The notes below the pieces were generated by a model that did not search any database, was not told where the DNA came from, and was given only the letters and a program-made list of their open reading frames with translations. A DNA stretch of 12,135 nt from contig JAGOUB010000018.1 of assembly GCA_018061525.1 (NCBI GenBank), forward strand, positions 1-12,135, given 5' to 3'. The stretch is from Candidatus Peribacteraceae bacterium (GTDB lineage: Bacteria; Patescibacteriota; Gracilibacteria; Peribacterales; Peribacteraceae). Both the position numbers and the translations under genes were made by a program. Position 1 is the stretch's first letter, and each line of letters starts with the position of its first letter. Positions 1-5,648 of the stretch are shown piece after piece.

Positions 1-4
1 GGGC

Positions 5-200
5 AGGCCCCGCCTCGAAGGACGCCGCCTCTCTGGAGTGCTAGAAAACGAGGCGGCGTCCTTCGACCGACGAAGCGGGCCGGGCCTAATGGCCCGCGAG
101 GAGGCACGGGGCCGAGGTGGAGGAGCGTTGGCGCGACGCGCTTTCTTGGGCACTTCTTTGTCGCGCACAAAGAAGTGCCAACCGTTAGTTGGCGCAAACC
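5..200 (+). repeat. Structured interspersed element, copy A
   Basis: Non-coding element of three successive hairpins. Stem 1 pairs 16-31 with 50-65 (16 perfect bp, 18-nt loop). Stem 2 pairs 75-81 with 91-97 (loop GGGCCTAAT). Stem 3 pairs 149-160 with 168-179 (12 perfect bp). A tail reading CCGTTAGTTGGC follows. The same architecture occurs inverted at 5170-5369 with about 85-90% identity, and every stem difference is compensated on the other arm. The segment GCGCGAC at 131-137 is complementary to GTCGCGC at 160-166 in and beside the stem 3 loop, so a pseudoknot is possible. The plus-strand reading runs into the hairpin at 212-237, which could end a transcript. I see no convincing protein in it; short frames across it are palindrome by-products. 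It may be a structured RNA or a hairpin-type mobile repeat. The left boundary may lie outside the window. Confidence 0.8.
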
Positions 201-208
201 TAAGACAA

Positions 209-240
209 TAAAAAAAGAGGGCCGAAGCCCTCTTTTTCTT
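209..240 (-). terminator. Intrinsic terminator of typA, probably bidirectional
   Basis: A perfect 11-bp stem (212-222 with 227-237) reads on the minus strand as GAGGGC, a TTCG tetraloop, then GCCCTC, followed by a run of seven T. It begins 14 nt beyond the typA stop codon. On the plus strand the same hairpin is followed by TTTTTCTT, so it could also end a transcript of the structured element upstream. Confidence 0.9.
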
Positions 241-251
241 TGATTGAAGAT

Positions 252-2057
252 TTAGTTGGCCTTGCCGCGCTTGCGCTCGCCTTCCGTCAGAAGCTTCTTG
301 CGCAGGCGGATGTTCACGGGCGTCACTTCCACGAGCTCATCGTCGTCGATGTACTCAAGCGCCTGCTCGAGCGTCATCGGCTTGATGGGCACGAGCGTGA
401 TGGCCTCGTCGGCGCCGGAAGAGCGGGTGTTGGTCAGCTTCTTGCCGCGCGTCACGTTGACCGCAAGATCCTGGTCCTTGGCGCTCTCACCGATGATCAT
501 GCCTTCGTAGATCATGGTCTGGGGGCCGATGAACAGGAAACCGCGCTCCTGGATCTTCCAGAGGTCGTAGGCCGTGGCCTCGCCGGCGATCATCGAGATC
601 ATGGAACCGCGCATGCGGCCCGGCAGATCGCCCTTGTAAGGCTCGTAGCCAATAAAGGCGTGGGTCAGGATGCCCTCGCCGCGGGTCTCGATGATGAACT
701 CACCGCGGAAGCCGAGCAGGCCGCGCGTCGGCACCTTGAACTCGAGGCGGGACTGGCCGTCCTGCGTGCGCATGTCGACCATCTCACCCTTGCGCTGGGC
801 CAGCATGTTGATGATGGTGCCGCTGCTCGTCTCGGGCACGTCGATGATCACCTGCTCGATGGGCTCCTCCTTGCCGGAGGGGCCGTCGCGCATGATCACC
901 TCGGGGCGCGACACCTGCAGCTCGAAGCCCTCGCGGCGCATCGTCTCGATGAGCACGGAGAGGTGGAGCTCGCCGCGGCCGGAGACCTTGTAGCTATCGG
1001 AGTTGGGGATCTCCTCAACCTTCAGACCGACGTTCGTCTCCTTCTCTTTCTCGAGGCGGCCCTTGATGTGGCGAGTGGTGACGAGCTTGCCCTCCTTGCC
1101 GGCAAACGGCGAGTCGTTGACCATGAACGTGACGCTGACGGTCGGCGGATCGATGTTGATGGCCGGGAGCGGCTCGGCGGCTTCCGACGTGGTGATGGTC
1201 TCGCCCACGTAGATGTCGGCGATACCGGCGATGGTGACGATGTTGCCAGCACGAGCCTCGGGCACCTCAACGCGATTGAGGCCCTGGTACTCGTAGATCT
1301 TGGTGATCTTGCTGCGGCGGGTCTCGCCGGTGGGCTGCTTCACAAAGACGGTGTCGCCGATGTGGGCCACACCTTCGACCACGCGGCCGATGCCGAGGCG
1401 TCCGACGTAGCTGTCGAAACCGAGCGAGCTGGGCTGCATGCGGAACGGCACGTCCACGTTCTGCTTGGCCTCGGGCACATGCTCGAGGATGAGGTCGAAG
1501 AGCGGGGTAAGGTCAGTCGAGGTGTCCTCCAGCTTGCGCTTGGCGAGGCCGTCGCGGGCGATAGCGAAGACATAAGGGAAGTCGACCTGCTCATCGTTGG
1601 CGCCGAGCGTCACGAAGAGATCGAAGACCATGTCGATCACCTGCATGGGGCGGGCGGCCGGCTTGTCGATCTTGTTGATGACGACGATCGGCTTGAGGCC
1701 GAGCTGGAGCGACTTCTTCAGCACGAACTTGGTCTGCGGCATGGGGCCTTCCTGGGCGTCTACAAGCAGTAGAACGCAGTCGACCGTGCGCAGGATGCGC
1801 TCCACCTCGGAGCCGAAGTCGGCGTGGCCGGGCGTGTCGACGATGTTAATGCGGCAGTCCTTGTACTTGATGGCGCAGTTTTTGGCGTAGATGGTGATGC
1901 CGCGCTCCTTCTCCTGGTCGTTGCTGTCCATGATCAGCTCACCCATCTTGCCCTGCTCGTGGGCCTCAAAGGCGCCGCCCTGCTTAAGCAGCGCGTCGAC
2001 GAGCGTCGTCTTGCCGTGGTCGACGTGGGCGATGATAGCGATGTTGCGCAGGTTCAT
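252..2057 (-). CDS. typA: TypA/BipA ribosome-associated translational GTPase
   Basis: A 601-aa protein of normal family length (E. coli BipA is about 607). TypA is a cytoplasmic EF-G-like GTPase that binds the 70S ribosome and helps 50S assembly and stress adaptation. The G domain shows AHVDHGKTT at residues 10-18 (P loop), ERGITI at 51-56 (switch I), DTPGH at 74-78 and NKID at 128-131. Domains II, III and V and the TypA-specific C-terminal domain follow, including SGRGELHLSVLIETMRREG and RGLLGFRGEF. The usual G5 motif SA reads IA here (FAIARDG, Ile166). The ATG at 2057 gives MNLRNIAIIAHVDHGK, the family-typical start. No Shine-Dalgarno precedes it. It is a single-gene unit ended by the hairpin at 209-240. 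A long open frame on the opposite strand is a GC-rich codon-bias shadow. Confidence 0.97.
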   Translation of the reverse strand: MNLRNIAIIAHVDHGKTTLVDALLKQGGAFEAHEQGKMGELIMDSNDQEKERGITIYAKNCAIKYKDCRINIVDTPGHADFGSEVERILRTVDCVLLLVDAQEGPMPQTKFVLKKSLQLGLKPIVVINKIDKPAARPMQVIDMVFDLFVTLGANDEQVDFPYVFAIARDGLAKRKLEDTSTDLTPLFDLILEHVPEAKQNVDVPFRMQPSSLGFDSYVGRLGIGRVVEGVAHIGDTVFVKQPTGETRRSKITKIYEYQGLNRVEVPEARAGNIVTIAGIADIYVGETITTSEAAEPLPAINIDPPTVSVTFMVNDSPFAGKEGKLVTTRHIKGRLEKEKETNVGLKVEEIPNSDSYKVSGRGELHLSVLIETMRREGFELQVSRPEVIMRDGPSGKEEPIEQVIIDVPETSSGTIINMLAQRKGEMVDMRTQDGQSRLEFKVPTRGLLGFRGEFIIETRGEGILTHAFIGYEPYKGDLPGRMRGSMISMIAGEATAYDLWKIQERGFLFIGPQTMIYEGMIIGESAKDQDLAVNVTRGKKLTNTRSSGADEAITLVPIKPMTLEQALEYIDDDELVEVTPVNIRLRKKLLTEGERKRGKAN

Positions 2058-2153
2058 AAGGTTGTTGAAGAACGCCCGAGTAGGCCTCGAAGCCGCGCCA
2101 GAGTACCCGATGTGCGGTCCTCTTGCCAGCCTGAAGTAGCCAATGAGACAAGC

Positions 2154-2186
2154 AAAAAACCACCCTGACCAACGAGGTCAGGGTGG
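2154..2186 (-). terminator. Intrinsic terminator downstream of ogt
   Basis: A perfect 11-bp stem, 2160-2170 with 2176-2186, has a 5-nt loop and is followed on the minus strand by six T (2159-2154). It lies about 75 nt past the ogt stop codon and just upstream of typA, so it isolates the two units. A second small hairpin, CTACGCA/TGCGTAG at 2200-2223, sits between it and the ogt stop and may be part of the same 3' untranslated region. Confidence 0.85.
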
Positions 2187-2263
2187 GGAACAAAGAGGCC
2201 TACGCAGAGTGTGAGCTGCGTAGCGCCTGGATTGTACTAAGCAACATACAGCCAGCACAAGAC

Positions 2264-2707
2264 TCAGGCCTCGTGGCCGAGGAGCCGCTTCTTTGCCGGC
2301 AAACCCCAGGCGAAACCTCCGAGCCCGGTCGAGGCGACAATACGGTGGCACGGTACGATCACCAGCAGAGGGTTGGCGCCCACGGCCTGGCCGACGGCGC
2401 GCGGGCTCTTGGTGCCCACTGCCTTGGCGATCTGGGCGTAGGTCGCCGTCTTGCCGAAGGGGATCTTCATGAGCGCGCGGCGGACTTTCTGCTGGAAGGG
2501 CGTGGCGGCCGGCGCAAGCGGGAGGTCGAAGGAGGTGCGCTGGCCGTCGAAATACTCGCGAAGCTGGTCGCGGGCCGCGCGCAGCACGGGCGAGGTCGCG
2601 CCCAGGGCGCCAGCCTTGGCCGACGTCCGCTCGATGGCGGCGAGGCGCTCGCCTTCCGCCAGCAGGCGAATGCGGCCGACGGGCGTGTCCATCACGAGGC
2701 TGTCCAT
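2264..2707 (-). CDS. ogt: O6-alkylguanine-DNA alkyltransferase (Ogt/MGMT family)
   Basis: A 147-aa suicide DNA-repair protein that moves the alkyl group from O6-alkylguanine to its own cysteine. The hallmark PCHRIV places the acceptor Cys at 120 with His121 and Arg122. The residues before it, AVGQAVGANP, carry the Asn hinge (112), and Arg103 is the likely helix-turn-helix arginine finger. Glu146 in RLLGHEA fits the Glu of the Cys-His-Glu network. The DNA-binding region FQQKVRRALMKIPFGKTATYAQIA (70-93) is typical. I chose the ATG at 2707 because family homology begins at MDSLVMDTPVG. The frame stays open to an ATG at 2827, but those 40 extra residues are unlike the family and overlap the plus-strand zinc-ribbon frame. 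A TATGCT hexamer ends 6 nt before the ATG, so the mRNA may be leaderless. Confidence 0.93.
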   Translation of the reverse strand: MDSLVMDTPVGRIRLLAEGERLAAIERTSAKAGALGATSPVLRAARDQLREYFDGQRTSFDLPLAPAATPFQQKVRRALMKIPFGKTATYAQIAKAVGTKSPRAVGQAVGANPLLVIVPCHRIVASTGLGGFAWGLPAKKRLLGHEA

Positions 2708-2764
2708 GGCGCGAGCATACGCCGCTGCTACCATCGGCGCATCGAAGACACCCCCGCTTCCTGC

Positions 2765-2881
2765 CTGGTTACGGAAAACTGCCTCGTCTGCGGCGGGCGC
2801 CTCATCGAGCGACGGCTCAAGAAGCACTGCGAAACGTGCGGATCGCTCTGCGAGACATGCTGCGACAATGGCCAGCCGTAA
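2765..2881 (+). CDS. Putative zinc-ribbon micropeptide, start uncertain
   Basis: This frame ends in a compact cysteine-rich stretch: CLVCGGRLIERRLKKH, then CETCGSLCETCCDNGQP before TAA at 2879-2881. Two CxxC pairs separated by a basic linker, plus CxxCC near the end, look like a small zinc ribbon. The gene would end 3 nt from the convergent stop of the next gene, and its coding part lies in the gap before the divergent ogt start. The difficulty is the start: no ATG, GTG or TTG occurs in frame between the ogt region and the first CxxC. The CTG at 2765 would give 38 aa. ATA at 2717 and ATC at 2741 are other rare options. A one-base change in the C run at 2751-2755 would instead join it to the ATG at 2706. 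Function unknown; I do not recognise a named family. Confidence 0.42.
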   Translation: MVTENCLVCGGRLIERRLKKHCETCGSLCETCCDNGQP

Positions 2882-2884
2882 GGC

Positions 2885-3076
2885 TTACTTGGCCTCCTTG
2901 GCGAGCGACTTGAACTGATCGTTGCTCAGCCACGGCGTGATGCGCGAGGCCTTGGCGAGGATCTTCTCCTTATCGCCGGCGGACTTTGCCTCGGCGTACT
3001 TGGAGCGAAGAGCCTTGAGCTTGGCGCGGCGGTGGCGGCGCTGCTTGATTTCGGTGGCGCGAGTTCCTTGACCCAT
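2885..3076 (-). CDS. Small basic protein, DUF6800-like
   Basis: A 63-aa lysine/arginine-rich protein beginning MGQGTRATEIKQRRHRR and ending ITPWLSNDQFKSLAKEAK, predicted mostly helical with no membrane segment or signal peptide. The pattern of a basic EIKxRRxRRxKLKxLR start, a KSxxDKEKILxKxxxIxP middle and a short acidic-to-basic tail resembles the small DUF6800-type proteins of unknown function that I associate with Planctomycetes and Patescibacteria. This is from memory and not checked. Its size and charge suggest nucleic-acid or ribosome binding, but that is only inference. It is too short and too different in sequence to call ribosomal protein S20. The ATG at 3076 follows a pyrimidine-rich stretch (CCAATCTCTCTCT), with no Shine-Dalgarno. 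It lies downstream of a long structured leader. Confidence 0.75.
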   Translation of the reverse strand: MGQGTRATEIKQRRHRRAKLKALRSKYAEAKSAGDKEKILAKASRITPWLSNDQFKSLAKEAK

Positions 3077-3303
3077 AGAGAGAGATTGGTGCGGGGAGTG
3101 TAGGCGGACGGACAGGCGCGAGCAAGCGCCGCGCGGCCAACCGAAATTCGACCTTGGTACCCATGAACCCCCTTTCCTCGGAAAACACTTCCTCCCGCCC
3201 CTCCCTCCCGGCCAAAACCGGGGAGACAGGAGGACGCTCTCCTCCGAAAAGAGGATCTATAGGTACGTCGGTCGAAGGATCGGTTCCCCCGGAGGGGAGG
3301 CGT
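3077..3303 (-). other. Long hairpin-rich leader of the small basic gene
   Basis: About 220 nt without a convincing gene lie between the predicted promoter and the ATG at 3076. On the minus strand it contains several local hairpins: TCCTC-TTTTCG-GAGGA near 3241-3257, a nested CTCC(C)CGG/CCGGGAG stem around 3203-3224 within complementary CCTCC/GGAGG tracts, and GGCGC-TTGCTC-GCGCC near 3115-3130. Such a leader could carry cis-regulation of the downstream gene, or act as an independent RNA. An open frame across it has no family resemblance and I consider it a shadow. Confidence 0.4.
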
Positions 3304-3331
3304 ACTCTACGTCCGGCGATCCTGGTGTCAA
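3304..3331 (-). promoter_or_regulatory. Predicted sigma70-type promoter for the small basic gene
   Basis: On the minus strand a perfect -35 TTGACA (3331-3326) is followed after 16 bp by TAGAGT (3309-3304), matching 4 of 6 positions of the -10 consensus. Transcription would begin near 3297, giving an unusually long leader. It lies between the polX stop (3400) and the downstream gene, where a new promoter is expected. Confidence 0.5.
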
Positions 3332-3399
3332 CCCTACTCGACAATTTTTTCCTCTCTAAGGCAACGTCAAATAAACCTGACTATATTCGCACTCCCCGC

Positions 3400-5145
3400 T
3401 CAGGCCTTCTTCTTGGTGCGCAGCACCTGCTTCTCGAACTTCTCCCACGGCAGTGCGTTGAGCACATCGGCCGGCGTAAGCCAGGCGCGGCGCGCTTGGA
3501 AAATGCCGTAGCGACGGTCGAAGCCGTCGGGCGAGTGGGCATCGCTATCAAGGAGGATGCCGACGCCGGCGCGCTTGGCCTGGTAGGCGAGAGCATCGGA
3601 GAGATCGACGCGGTCGGGCGAGCAGTTGAGCTCCATGGCCGTGCCGTGCTTGGCGGCGGCCGCGAAGATCTGCGTCCAGTCGGGCTCCAGTCCCCCGCGC
3701 TTGCCGAGCACGCGGCCGCTCGGATGACCGATCATGTCGACGAGCGGGTGCGAGACAGCCTTCACCAGGCGCGCCGTGGCGGCGGCCGGCTCTTGGCGCA
3801 GGTGCTGGTGCGGCGAGGCCACGACCCAGTCCAGCAGCGCGAGCGCGTCATCGGGCAGGTAGAGGCGGCCATCCTCCAAGATGTCGACTTCGGCGCCGGC
3901 CAGCAGGCGGATGCCCTTCACCTTCTTCTCGGCGGCGCGCACGCGGGCCACAAAGTCGGCGACAGTGTCAGCCTTGATGCCGCGGACCATGCCCATGGCC
4001 GAGGCGTGGTCGGTGATGGCGTAGTACTCGTAGCCGCGGTCGCGGGCGGCGGCGGCCATCTCCTCCAAAGGAAGCGCGCCGTCGCTGACGTCGGAGTGCG
4101 TGTGCAAATCTCCTTTAAGATCGCTCTCTTCAATGAGGCGGGGCAGATCGTGCGCCAGAGCCAGCTCCACCTCGCCGCGGTTCTCGCGGAGCTCCGGCGG
4201 CACCTCGTCCATCTTGAGCACCGCGTAGACGTCGGCCTCGGTGCGTGAGGCGAGGAGCTTCCCCTTCTTGTCGGCCGTGCCCTTGTGGACGCCGTACTCG
4301 TTGATCGTCACGCCCTTCTTCTGGGCGAGGGTGCGCAGCGCCACGTTGTGCTCTTTGCTGCCGGTGAAGTAGTGGAGGGCGGCGCCGAAGACGGCGTCAT
4401 CGACCACGCGCAGGTCGGCCTGGAGCCCCAGCGCCAGGCGCACGCTGGCTTTGGTATCGCCGCGCTGCATCACGCGTTCCACCTGGGGCAGGCCGCAGAA
4501 CAGGTCCATGATCTTCTCCACGTCTTTTCCAGTGGCCAGAAAGTCGAGGTCGCCCACGGTCTCCTTGCGGCGGCGGGCGCTGCCGGCGATCTCCACGCGC
4601 TCGCAGAGGCCGCTCTGGCGCAGCGATCCGGCCACCGACTCGGCCAAGGGCAGGGCCTGGAAGAGTGGGATGCGCGCGGCCAGGTTGGTGCGCTCGAGTA
4701 TGGACCTCTTCAAATTCTCGACCGACTTGGGACCCCAGCCCTTCTCCTCTTCCAGCTTGCCGGAAGCGAGGAACTTCTCGAGACCGGCGGTGTCCGTCAC
4801 TTCGAAGTCCTGCCAGAGCTTGAGCACCTTCTTGGGGCCGAGTCCTTCGAACTTGAGGAGCTCGATCAGGCCGGCGGGGACCTGCTCCTTCAACTCATCA
4901 AAGTACGTCAGTCCGCCCGTTTCCGTCATCTCCACGATCTTGGCGGCCAAGTCCTCGCCGATACCAGGCAATTCTTTGAGCGCCTTGGCGCCGCCTTCGC
5001 GGGCGATCGTCGCCAGGCTGTCGGGCAGCGACTCGATCATCTGCGAGGCGCGGGCATAGGCGCGCACGCGGAAGACGTTGGCGCCGGTCAGTTCCAACAG
5101 CTCGCCAATCTGGTTGAAGGCCGCGGCGATCTCCTGGTTCGTCAT
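3400..5145 (-). CDS. polX: DNA polymerase X family with C-terminal PHP domain (PolX)
   Basis: A 581-aa protein close to the bacterial PolX length (B. subtilis about 570). It is a gap-filling repair polymerase joined to a PHP metal-dependent nuclease domain, expected to act in base excision repair. In order: an N-terminal 8-kDa-like domain with helix-hairpin-helix LPGIGEDLAAKI (59-70), a second hairpin GLGPKK (101-106), then the palm with GSARRRKETVGDLDFL (188-203). The catalytic aspartates are 199 and 201, and Asp244 in LQADLRV is the likely third. The PHP domain has DLHTHSD (346-352), TDH (378-380), EVD (419-421), SPHQH (444-448), IGHP (472-475) and DSDAHS (533-538), so all metal-binding motifs appear intact. 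The ATG at 5145 starts the family-typical MTNQEIAAAFNQIGELLEL. A TATACT hexamer lies 7 nt upstream. Confidence 0.97.
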   Translation of the reverse strand: MTNQEIAAAFNQIGELLELTGANVFRVRAYARASQMIESLPDSLATIAREGGAKALKELPGIGEDLAAKIVEMTETGGLTYFDELKEQVPAGLIELLKFEGLGPKKVLKLWQDFEVTDTAGLEKFLASGKLEEEKGWGPKSVENLKRSILERTNLAARIPLFQALPLAESVAGSLRQSGLCERVEIAGSARRRKETVGDLDFLATGKDVEKIMDLFCGLPQVERVMQRGDTKASVRLALGLQADLRVVDDAVFGAALHYFTGSKEHNVALRTLAQKKGVTINEYGVHKGTADKKGKLLASRTEADVYAVLKMDEVPPELRENRGEVELALAHDLPRLIEESDLKGDLHTHSDVSDGALPLEEMAAAARDRGYEYYAITDHASAMGMVRGIKADTVADFVARVRAAEKKVKGIRLLAGAEVDILEDGRLYLPDDALALLDWVVASPHQHLRQEPAAATARLVKAVSHPLVDMIGHPSGRVLGKRGGLEPDWTQIFAAAAKHGTAMELNCSPDRVDLSDALAYQAKRAGVGILLDSDAHSPDGFDRRYGIFQARRAWLTPADVLNALPWEKFEKQVLRTKKKA

Positions 5146-5152
5146 GGGCAGA

Positions 5153-5158
5153 AGTATA
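5153..5158 (-). promoter_or_regulatory. -10-like hexamer directly upstream of polX
   Basis: On the minus strand TATACT (5 of 6 matches to TATAAT) is separated from the polX ATG by 7 nt, so the A of ATG falls where transcription would start. The -35 region (ATGCCT or TGCCTG at 16-17 bp) is weak. This placement suggests a leaderless polX transcript, if the promoter is real. Confidence 0.35.
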
Positions 5159-5169
5159 AAGGGAGTTTA

Positions 5170-5369
5170 TTAGTCAGGCATCTGCCTAGTGAACGATTGG
5201 TACTTTTTGTGCGCGACAAAAAGTACCCAAAAAGCGCGTCGCGCCGAAGCTCCTCCGCCTCGGCCCCGTGTCTCCTTGCCGGCCATTAGGCCCGGCCGGC
5301 TGCGTCGGTCGATTGGTGCCGCCTCGTTTTCTAGCGCTCCAGAGAGGCGGCACCAATCGAGGCGGGGCC
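5170..5369 (-). repeat. Structured interspersed element, copy B
   Basis: The minus strand repeats the architecture of the element at 5-200. Stem 1 pairs 5310-5325 with 5344-5359 (16 perfect bp), and its 18-nt loop differs from copy A at one base. Stem 2 (GCCGGCC/GGCCGGC, at about 5279-5301) keeps the loop GGGCCTAAT unchanged. Stem 3 pairs 5199-5209 with 5217-5227. The possible pseudoknot is kept, GCGCGAC against GTCGCGC (5238-5244 and 5211-5217 on the plus strand). A short tail with AGGC-AGAT-GCCT leads straight into the polX promoter region, so in this orientation the element could be the upstream region or leader of polX. No protein-coding frame is conserved with copy A. Confidence 0.8.
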
Positions 5370-5419
5370 GATCTCCTCCCCCCGCGGCGCGACACCCCTC
5401 CACGATCACGCTGTACAGG

Positions 5420-5645
5420 GTTGGCCGCCCAGTGGCGGTGCCGTCACGCGGTTGGCGATGTGTCCGCGAGTAATGGCGGCGCACTGTTTGAGGCCGCGCG
5501 ACTCAAGAGAGGCGCGGCCGAGTTTGCGCCGCCCGCGGACCAAGCCATTCCGCGTAGGCAACGCCACGACAGCGGCCTGTTTCTTTCTCCACTTTCTTTG
5601 CGCCAAAGAAAGTGGATACCCGTTGGTTGGCAGACGCTTCAGGCA
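5420..5645 (+). repeat. Diverged third relative of the structured element (copy C)
   Basis: On the plus strand a 13-bp perfect stem TCCACTTTCTTTG / CAAAGAAAGTGGA (5588-5600 with 5604-5616, loop CGC) is followed by CCCGTTGGTTGGCAGACGC. This resembles stem 3 and the CCGTTAGTTGGCGC tail of copy A. Before it, GACAGCGGCCTGTTTCTTTC resembles GACGCGCTTTCTTGGG of copy A. Farther upstream is a large imperfect hairpin: GGCGGCGCA and GGCCGCGC (5475-5499) pair with GCGCGGCC and TGCGCCGCC (5512-5533). A smaller one, CCGCC-CAGT-GGCGG, lies near 5430. The 5' half is not clearly alignable to copies A and B, so membership rests mainly on the 3' half. The whole 503-base interval between polX and the adenosine-deaminase-like gene holds only copies B and C; I see no gene. 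Confidence 0.55.
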
Positions 5646-5648
5646 ATC

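Noticed and set aside
240..1772. 510-codon open frame on the plus strand opposite typA
   Set aside because: It lies antisense to a full-length, motif-complete typA and its translation is Leu/Ala/Asp/His-rich, as expected from the complement of GC-rich codons; no domain is visible.
2885..3076. Ribosomal protein S20 as identity of the 63-aa basic protein
   Set aside because: S20 is about 87 aa with a different start (NIKSAKKR-like) and helical pattern; the sequence better resembles DUF6800-type proteins.
3266..3279. 14-base match between the small-gene leader (minus) and copy A (59-72), TCCTTCGACCGACG
   Set aside because: A match of this length is about what chance gives among all pairs in a 12-kb GC-rich window, and flanking structure is not shared.
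3154..5289. Long plus-strand frames opposite polX (364 and 334 codons)
   Set aside because: Both are antisense to PolX, with shadow-type composition and no family motif.
5400..5580. tRNA or CRISPR array in the repeat-rich gap
   Set aside because: No cloverleaf with TTC/CCA features and no regularly spaced direct repeats; the repeats are inverted and dispersed.
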